Origin: Colimorpha_A sp045540115
GTDB taxonomy: Bacteria > Bacillota > Clostridia > Oscillospirales > CAG-272
Length of the DNA: 64,000 bases
Direction: 5' to 3'
NCBI GenBank assembly: GCA_045540115.1
Contig: JAZQGR010000106.1
Coordinates: forward strand, 1-64,000
Shown here piece by piece: positions 58,739 to 64,000 of the stretch. The translations under genes and the position numbers were made by a program. Position 1 is the stretch's first letter; each line of letters starts with the position of its first letter. Below the pieces are notes generated by a model. It ran no database searches. It was given only the letters and a program-made list of their open reading frames with translations, and was not told where the DNA came from.

Positions 58739-58778
58739 AAATATATATGTCTATTTGTTGTCGGAAAGTGTGAAAGCA

Positions 58779-59666
58779 ATGATAAAAAGTATGACTGCCT
58801 TTGGAAGAGCCACAGGTGTTGGCGAAGGAAAAAATTACGTTTGTGAGATAAAATCGGTCAATAACCGCTATCTTGATACATACGTAAAGCTCCCGCGTGC
58901 CTATGGCTTCTTCGAGGAAAAAATAATTTCGTATATCAAGGAAAGCGGAATTACGAGAGGTAAGGTCGAGGTAAACGTATTCGTCGAGGTGACGGAGAGC
59001 GTGGGAACGACGGTCGAGCTCGATACTGCCTACGCGGAGGGCTATATTGCGGCACTAAAGAAGCTTCGCGACGAGTTCTCTCTTTCAGACGATATTTCTA
59101 CTATGTCGGTCGCCGCTAACCGCGATATCTTCCTTGTCAAAAAGCCCGAGGAGGACGAGGAGCGTGACTGGACCGAGTTTCTTCCGACTCTTGAAGCGGC
59201 TCTTACCGCCTTCAATGCTGCAAGAGAGCGCGAGGGAGCAAATCTCCGCGCCGATCTGCTCACTAAAAAGGAAAACCTCGTACAGATGGCAAACAAGATC
59301 GCAGAACTAAGCAAGGCTCAGGTAGAGGGCTACCGTGACCGCCTTGAAGCGCGTCTGCGCCAGCATATATCCGAAATGGACTTCGAGTTTGATTCTCAGA
59401 GGATCCTTACAGAGTGTGCGATATTCGCGGACAAGGTCGCAGTCGACGAGGAACTCGTGCGCCTCGGCAGTCACTTCGCCGCCTTTGACGAGGCGATGAA
59501 CAGCGACGGTCCCGTCGGGCGCCGACTTGACTTCCTCCTTCAGGAAATGAACAGAGAGGTCAATACGACAGGCTCTAAGTGCAACGACAGCGCAATAACC
59601 GCGCTCGTGGTCGACGCAAAGTGCGAGCTTGAAAAGATCAGAGAACAGATACAGAATCTTGAATAA
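58779..59666 (+). CDS. yicC: YicC/YloC family endoribonuclease
   Basis: 295 residues. MIKSMTAFGRATG and SVNNRYLDTYVKLPR at the N-terminus and the C-terminal DFLLQEMNREVNTTGSKCND are diagnostic. YicC is an RNase that acts on structured or small RNAs. ATG 58779 begins the conserved block; the longer upstream frame lies in the promoter. First gene of the conserved yicC-remA-gmk-rpoZ order. Confidence 0.93.
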   Translation: MIKSMTAFGRATGVGEGKNYVCEIKSVNNRYLDTYVKLPRAYGFFEEKIISYIKESGITRGKVEVNVFVEVTESVGTTVELDTAYAEGYIAALKKLRDEFSLSDDISTMSVAANRDIFLVKKPEEDEERDWTEFLPTLEAALTAFNAAREREGANLRADLLTKKENLVQMANKIAELSKAQVEGYRDRLEARLRQHISEMDFEFDSQRILTECAIFADKVAVDEELVRLGSHFAAFDEAMNSDGPVGRRLDFLLQEMNREVNTTGSKCNDSAITALVVDAKCELEKIREQIQNLE

Positions 59667-59678
59667 GGGAGCAGCGGT

Positions 59679-59939
59679 ATGAGATTTATCAGTATTGGCT
59701 TCGGAAACATGGTTTCCGCCGGCAGAGTCGTGTCTCTTGTCAGCCCCGATTCCGCTCCGATGAAGCGCCTCATACAGGACGCGCGCGACGAAGGAAGAAT
59801 TATCGACGCGACCTGTGGCAGACGTACAAGATCGGTCATCATTACAGATTCCGACCACGTTATTCTCTCGGCAATTCAGGCAGAAACGATCTGTAACCGT
59901 CTTAACGGTGAAAGCTCCGACGAGGGCGACGACGAATAA
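59679..59939 (+). CDS. remA: RemA-like regulator (DUF370)
   Basis: 86 residues; MRFISIGFGNMVSAGRVVSL and DATCGRRTRSVIITDSDHVI are diagnostic. In Bacillus RemA is a ring-forming DNA-binding protein that activates biofilm matrix and osmoprotection genes; here it is in its usual place before gmk. Acidic C-terminal tail. Confidence 0.93.
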   Translation: MRFISIGFGNMVSAGRVVSLVSPDSAPMKRLIQDARDEGRIIDATCGRRTRSVIITDSDHVILSAIQAETICNRLNGESSDEGDDE

Positions 59940-59951
59940 AAGGTGACACAA

Positions 59952-60581
59952 ATGACTACTCTAAAGACACCAAAAGGAATACTGCTTATCGTGTCAGGCG
60001 CGGCAGGAACAGGTAAGGGAACCGTAAACGGAATGCTGCTCCGCGATTATCCGAATTTTGCGTTTTCGGTATCTGCGACGACACGCGCGCCGCGTCCCGG
60101 TGAGATCGACGGCAGGGAATATCATTTCCTTACCCGCGAGCAGTTTGAAGAACAGATAAAAAACGACGGCGTTATCGAATATACCGAATACTGCGGTAAC
60201 TATTACGGAACGCTGAAAAGCGAGCTTCATAAGCTCGACGAGGGAAAGAATCTCATTCTTGAGATCGAGACTGACGGCGCGATGAACGTAAAGCGTCTCT
60301 TCCCCGACAGCGTTGCGGTGTTCATTCTTCCCCCCGATTATGAAACGCTTAAAAGCCGCCTTGTAAACCGCGGAACCAATACCCCCGAGGATATCGAAAA
60401 GAGAATGAAGCGCGCCCTTGAGGAGTTTGCGCTTGTCAAGGATTACGATTACGTCGTAGTTAATCACGACGGTAAGGCAAATGAAGCCGCGCAGGCAATA
60501 TATGAGATCGTCATCGGCGAACAGCACAAGGTCAGCCGAAGCGAAGGCGCAATTGAGAAGATATTTTTTGAAAACAAGTAA
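59952..60581 (+). CDS. gmk: Guanylate kinase
   Basis: 209 residues; GMP + ATP to GDP + ADP. The P-loop is SGAAGTGKGT, a small variation on the usual SGPSGxGKxT; SVSATTRAPRPGEIDGREYH and ILEIETDGAMNVK follow. ATG 59952 follows AAAGGTG; the GTG at 59943 lies in that site. Confidence 0.95.
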   Translation: MTTLKTPKGILLIVSGAAGTGKGTVNGMLLRDYPNFAFSVSATTRAPRPGEIDGREYHFLTREQFEEQIKNDGVIEYTEYCGNYYGTLKSELHKLDEGKNLILEIETDGAMNVKRLFPDSVAVFILPPDYETLKSRLVNRGTNTPEDIEKRMKRALEEFALVKDYDYVVVNHDGKANEAAQAIYEIVIGEQHKVSRSEGAIEKIFFENK

Positions 60582-60594
60582 AGGATAAACGACT

Positions 60595-60873
60595 ATGAAT
60601 AACATGATTACCCCCTCTCTCGACTCTCTTACCCAGAATAATAAGTATAACCGCTATACTCTCGTTATCGCAGTTGCAAAGTGCGCGAGAAAGGTAACCG
60701 AGGAATACGTAGCACAGAGAGAAGAAGCTGAAAGAATGCTCGCAAACAAGGAAACCGATAAGTCCCTGTCCGCTCTCATCAAGAAGGATTACCGTGACGA
60801 AAAGGCGGTAAGAATCGGTATCAACCGTCTTTCGAGCGGCGAGTACGTTATTGACGATTCCTCCATTCAGTAA
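60595..60873 (+). CDS. rpoZ: RNA polymerase subunit omega
   Basis: 92 residues; PSLDSLTQNNKYNRYTLVIA and AKCARKVTEEY match the omega family, with a long divergent C-terminal half. Helps beta-prime folding. In Firmicutes coaBC is often next; here priA follows after 33 nt. Confidence 0.9.
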   Translation: MNNMITPSLDSLTQNNKYNRYTLVIAVAKCARKVTEEYVAQREEAERMLANKETDKSLSALIKKDYRDEKAVRIGINRLSSGEYVIDDSSIQ

Positions 60874-60906
60874 TAGTTCAAGTATTTACTCCAAGGAGAA
60901 AAAACA

Positions 60907-63369
60907 GTGAATAATTCGGTTGCTCGGGTATATCTGCTTGACGCGCCGTATCACATTGATAAGCTATACGATTATTACGTTCCCGAGGAGCTTCGATCGG
61001 TTCTTACGGTCGGCTCTTTTGTCGCCGTTCCGTTCGGAGGCGGGAACAAAAAACAGCTCGCTTTAATCGGCGGGCTGTCGGATGCTTCCGATTATACGTC
61101 GCTAAAGCCGATCATTGCCCCCGTGTGTCAAAGCATAACTCTTGACAGCGAAATGCTCGGTCTTTGCATGTATATGAAGGAGCATTTTTTGTGTACTGTG
61201 GGAGATGCGGTGAAGGCGATACTGCCGTCAAACGCGCTCACGAAGGTAAAGGAATATTATACCGTAACGGAAAAGGGAAGAGCCGAGGTCGATACCCTGA
61301 TTCCCTCAAACGCCGCCGTGCTTCGCTATATTGAGGCTCGGACGCGTGTCAGCGAGGATACCGTGGTCAGAGACTGCGGAGAAAGCGCCTCGTCGGTACT
61401 TCTCCGCCTGAAAAAAAGCGGAATGATAGAAGCCGAGGCTGAATTTTCCGACAGTAAGGGCGTTGTTTCCGAGACGGTATCGATAAGCGGTGAATACGCC
61501 GATATGGAGCTCGATAAGCTTCTTTCGCTCGTGCGCGGAAGCAAGCAGAAGGAGGCGCTTTCGGCAATATCGATAAGCGGGAGCTGTAATATGAATGAGC
61601 TCCGCGACCGCTATGAAATAACGAAAGCGATCCTTAAGCCCCTTGAGGCGAAGGGAATTATAAATATATCCTCCTTCGACGTCTTCCGCGATCCGTACAG
61701 AGGCAAAAAGCTTCCGCCCGACAAGGTATATAACCTCTCGGAAAGTCAGGCGGCGGCTCGCGACAGGATAACGGAGCTTACCGATAGCGGCGAGCCGAAG
61801 GCGGCGCTTCTTTACGGCGTGACGGGAAGCGGAAAAACGGGCGTTATACGCTCGGTAATGGATCACGTTATAAGCAGGGGCAAGTCGGTCATACTTCTCG
61901 TTCCCGAAATCGCGCTGACTCCTCAGACCGTTGCTATCTTCCGTGCGCATTACGGAGAGAGAACTGTGGTGATCCACTCAGGGCTGTCAAAGGGCGAAAG
62001 ATATGACGCGTGGCGAAAAATATCGCGCGGCGAGGCAGACGTCTGCATCGGAACAAGATCGGCAATATTCGCGCCGTTTAAAAATCTCGGACTCATCGTA
62101 ATCGACGAGGAGCATGAGCACACCTATAAATCGGATATGGATCCGAAATATCACGCAAGAGATATAGCGCGTTACCGTTGCGCAAAGCAAAAGGCAGTAA
62201 TGCTTTTATCCAGCGCGACGCCGTCGCTTGAAAGCTATCTCAAGGCAAAAGAGGGAAAATATACACTCGTTACGCTTCCCGAAAGATACGGAAAAAGCGT
62301 TCTTCCCGAAACGGTCATTACCGATATGCGTAAGGACGCAAGAAACGGATATACTTCTCCTATTGGAACGGAACTCCGTCAGCGCCTATCCGAGGTGCTG
62401 AGTAAAAAGGAGCAGGCAATACTCTTCATAAATCAGAGAGGGTATAACAGGTTCCTTTCCTGCCCGCTCTGCGGCCACGTCTTGACCTGCGAGCATTGCA
62501 GCGTATCTTATACATACCATACGACGACCTACGGAAGAGGCTACCTCTACTGCCACTACTGCGGAAGCAAGGAGTTTGCGCCGAGCAAATGTCCGCAGTG
62601 CGGCAACGAGGTGCTACGTCATATCGGCTACGGCACGCAGATGGTCGAGGAGGAGCTGAATAAGCTGTTCCCAACTGCGCGCATAACGAGAATGGACGCC
62701 GATACGACGTCAACGAAATTCTCATATGAAAATCTGCTCGGCGCATTCAGAGACGGCGAAAGCGATATACTTATCGGTACGCAGATGGTAACAAAGGGAC
62801 ACGATTTCCCAAACGTCACCCTCGTCGGAGTAATAAATGCCGATTCTTCGCTGTATCTGAACGACTATAAGGCAAACGAGCGTACCTTCTCACTGCTTAC
62901 GCAGGTGATAGGACGCGCGGGAAGATCCGACCGCAAAGGCTGTGCAATGGTGCAGACGAGCAACCCCGAGCATCCGATACTCCGCATCTCGGCGGATCAG
63001 GACTACGAGAAAATGTACGAAAACGAGATCGCGCTCCGATCCTCGCTCGTATTCCCGCCTTACTGCGATATGGTGCTCTTTACCTTTGGCTCGGCGTCCG
63101 AGCACGAGCTTGTGACGGGGGCAACGCAGTTTGCGGAGATGTTCAAAAAGCTCAAGAGCGAAAAATACCCCGACGTTGCCTCGGTAGTTTTCGGACCGAT
63201 GGAAGCGCCGATATACAAGATAAACGGCGTATACAGAATGAGAGTCGTAATAAAGACCAAGCTGAACGTCGCGGCAAGAAAGCTTATGTCGGAGGCATAT
63301 TCCGAAATAAGCAAAACCCTCGGTAAGCGCATCGCAATTTCCGCCGACGTAAACCCGACGAATTTGTAA
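60907..63369 (+). CDS. priA: Primosomal protein N' (PriA helicase)
   Basis: 820 residues, 3'-5' helicase restarting replication forks. N-terminal DNA-binding domain with YYVPEELRSVLTVGSFVAVP, Walker A GVTGSGKT (304-311), DEEH box VIDEEHEHTYK, eight zinc cysteines (CPLCGHVLTCEHC, CHYCG, CPQCG) inside the helicase core, and motif VIGRAGRSDRKG. Starts at GTG 60907 after CAAGGAG. Confidence 0.96.
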   Translation: MNNSVARVYLLDAPYHIDKLYDYYVPEELRSVLTVGSFVAVPFGGGNKKQLALIGGLSDASDYTSLKPIIAPVCQSITLDSEMLGLCMYMKEHFLCTVGDAVKAILPSNALTKVKEYYTVTEKGRAEVDTLIPSNAAVLRYIEARTRVSEDTVVRDCGESASSVLLRLKKSGMIEAEAEFSDSKGVVSETVSISGEYADMELDKLLSLVRGSKQKEALSAISISGSCNMNELRDRYEITKAILKPLEAKGIINISSFDVFRDPYRGKKLPPDKVYNLSESQAAARDRITELTDSGEPKAALLYGVTGSGKTGVIRSVMDHVISRGKSVILLVPEIALTPQTVAIFRAHYGERTVVIHSGLSKGERYDAWRKISRGEADVCIGTRSAIFAPFKNLGLIVIDEEHEHTYKSDMDPKYHARDIARYRCAKQKAVMLLSSATPSLESYLKAKEGKYTLVTLPERYGKSVLPETVITDMRKDARNGYTSPIGTELRQRLSEVLSKKEQAILFINQRGYNRFLSCPLCGHVLTCEHCSVSYTYHTTTYGRGYLYCHYCGSKEFAPSKCPQCGNEVLRHIGYGTQMVEEELNKLFPTARITRMDADTTSTKFSYENLLGAFRDGESDILIGTQMVTKGHDFPNVTLVGVINADSSLYLNDYKANERTFSLLTQVIGRAGRSDRKGCAMVQTSNPEHPILRISADQDYEKMYENEIALRSSLVFPPYCDMVLFTFGSASEHELVTGATQFAEMFKKLKSEKYPDVASVVFGPMEAPIYKINGVYRMRVVIKTKLNVAARKLMSEAYSEISKTLGKRIAISADVNPTNL

Positions 63370-63379
63370 CACACCGTCT

Positions 63380-63640
63380 GCCTCGCCCTTTGGGAGAGGT
63401 GTCAACCGAAGGTTGACGGAGAGGGCGTCTTCCCCCGCGGGGGAAGTGAAGAGGTAAACCTCGGATGAGGTGTTCGTAAAGGATGTAACATTGTTTTTAC
63501 GCGGACAGTCGAGGACGCCTGTCCCTACAAACAGTGTGGCGAAGCGTTTAAACGTTTCCGTAGGGGCGACCACTGGTCGCCCGTAGGACTTCCGCGCATT
63601 TTGCGGGCGAGCAATGCTCGCCCCTACGGAGTAATGCGTG
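63380..63640. repeat. Interspersed repeat mosaic
   Basis: Contains GTCAACC/GGTTGAC (63400-63418), a CCCCCGCGGGGG palindrome, the GGATGAGGTGT and ATGTAACATTGTTTTT modules (63463-63498), TAGGGGCGACCA/TGGTCGCC (63561-63581) and GCGGGCGAGCA/TGCTCGCCC (63604-63624). These recur at 126-343 and 36729-37000. No gene is seen between priA and def (63370-63690). Confidence 0.75.
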
Positions 63641-63690
63641 CTTTCAAAATTTTACGTTATAGTAATAACAATTATAAAGAGGACATAAAA

Positions 63691-64000
63691 ATGGCAATTC
63701 TAAAAATACTAACAAAAGAAGACGAGCTTCTTCGCAAAAAGAGCCGTCCCGTTGAAGAAATAACCCCTCGCATACTCCGCCTGCTTGACGATATGAAGGA
63801 TACTCTTCATAAAGCGAACGGCGCAGGTCTTGCCGCACCGCAGGTCGGTGTTCTCCGCCGCGTGGTGCTTGTTGAAACAGACCCGGGCGACCTCATTGAG
63901 CTTATCAACCCCGAGATAATCGAGGTGTCGGAAGAGCGCCAGGAGGGGATGGAGGGATGCCTTTCCGTTCCGAACGAATGGGGAATCGTCGACCGCCCGA
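63691..64000 (+). CDS. def: Peptide deformylase, partial (cut by the window end)
   Basis: 103 codons of the enzyme that removes the N-formyl group from new proteins. Motif I GAGLAAPQVGV and motif II EGCLSVPN with the metal Cys are present; the HExxH motif lies beyond the edge. AGAGGA precedes the ATG. Repeat DNA separates it from priA, its normal neighbour in Firmicutes. Confidence 0.95.
   Translation, partial: MAILKILTKEDELLRKKSRPVEEITPRILRLLDDMKDTLHKANGAGLAAPQVGVLRRVVLVETDPGDLIELINPEIIEVSEERQEGMEGCLSVPNEWGIVDRP

Overview
The window reads as chromosomal DNA from a Gram-positive, endospore-forming member of the Clostridia, probably an uncultured gut-type lineage close to Oscillospirales or Christensenellales. 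The evidence is the sporulation pair gpr-spoIIP, the Clostridia-type S10-spc-alpha ribosomal operon with secY-adk-map-KOW-infA-rpmJ embedded in it, the yicC-remA-gmk-rpoZ-priA-def order typical of Firmicutes, DUF4364, DUF5685, TSCPD and RemA family proteins, strong AGGAGG ribosome binding sites, and sigma-A promoters that nearly all have a 17-nt spacer. No rRNA, tRNA, CRISPR array, transposase or phage gene was seen.

Layout. 1-379: possible tail of an upstream gene, a terminator, a 7-bp tandem repeat and a mosaic interspersed repeat. 380-6647: a divergent alpha/beta hydrolase, then a MoxR ATPase - DUF58 - transglutaminase operon ending in Mini-ribonuclease III. 6686-8911 (minus): gpr, spoIIP and a small membrane protein behind a forespore-type promoter. 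9149-13624: single genes (orphan peptide-binding lipoprotein, DUF4364 protein, SigH-like sigma factor, zinc-ribbon protein, eight-helix membrane protein). 13660-18258: an AraC-type regulator divergent from rhaB-rhaA-rhaD, a compact L-rhamnose catabolic cassette. 18308-20608 (minus): a lipoprotein with an internal duplication, preceded by what looks like a structured leader RNA with its own promoter and terminator; then a small membrane protein and an MFS transporter.

20785-27354: a seven-gene run, upp-pncC-(LtaS-like)-proB-proA-proC-rnhA, closed by a terminator. 27498-31175: acyl-CoA ligase, TetR regulator and galactokinase. 31402-36682: a YhaN-like SMC-type ATPase with a membrane hairpin, then a tight run SLOG protein - lipoprotein - recA - recX - TSCPD protein whose promoter carries a LexA-box-like palindrome. 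36683-37062 is repeat DNA; 37063-37665 is an ECF transporter S component.

37821-54096: the S10-spc-alpha operon with a perfect promoter and a ~380-nt leader (which also holds a small ORF with a strong Shine-Dalgarno), then 28 ribosomal or translation genes plus secY, adk, map and rpoA. infA appears to start at CTG. uS3 and bL17 carry unusual C-terminal tails. 54152-58688: nitroreductase, cation/proton antiporter, a small unknown protein, and a triad of DUF5685 protein, Cys-tailed J-protein and membrane protein. 58693-64000: a 35-nt palindrome over the promoter of yicC-remA-gmk-rpoZ-priA, another repeat cluster, and a peptide deformylase cut by the window edge.

The best candidates for something undescribed are the leader RNA at 19040-19195, the S10 leader with its small ORF, the CTG-initiated infA, the palindrome at 58693-58727, and the DUF5685/J-protein/membrane-protein triad. 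None can be proven from sequence reading alone.
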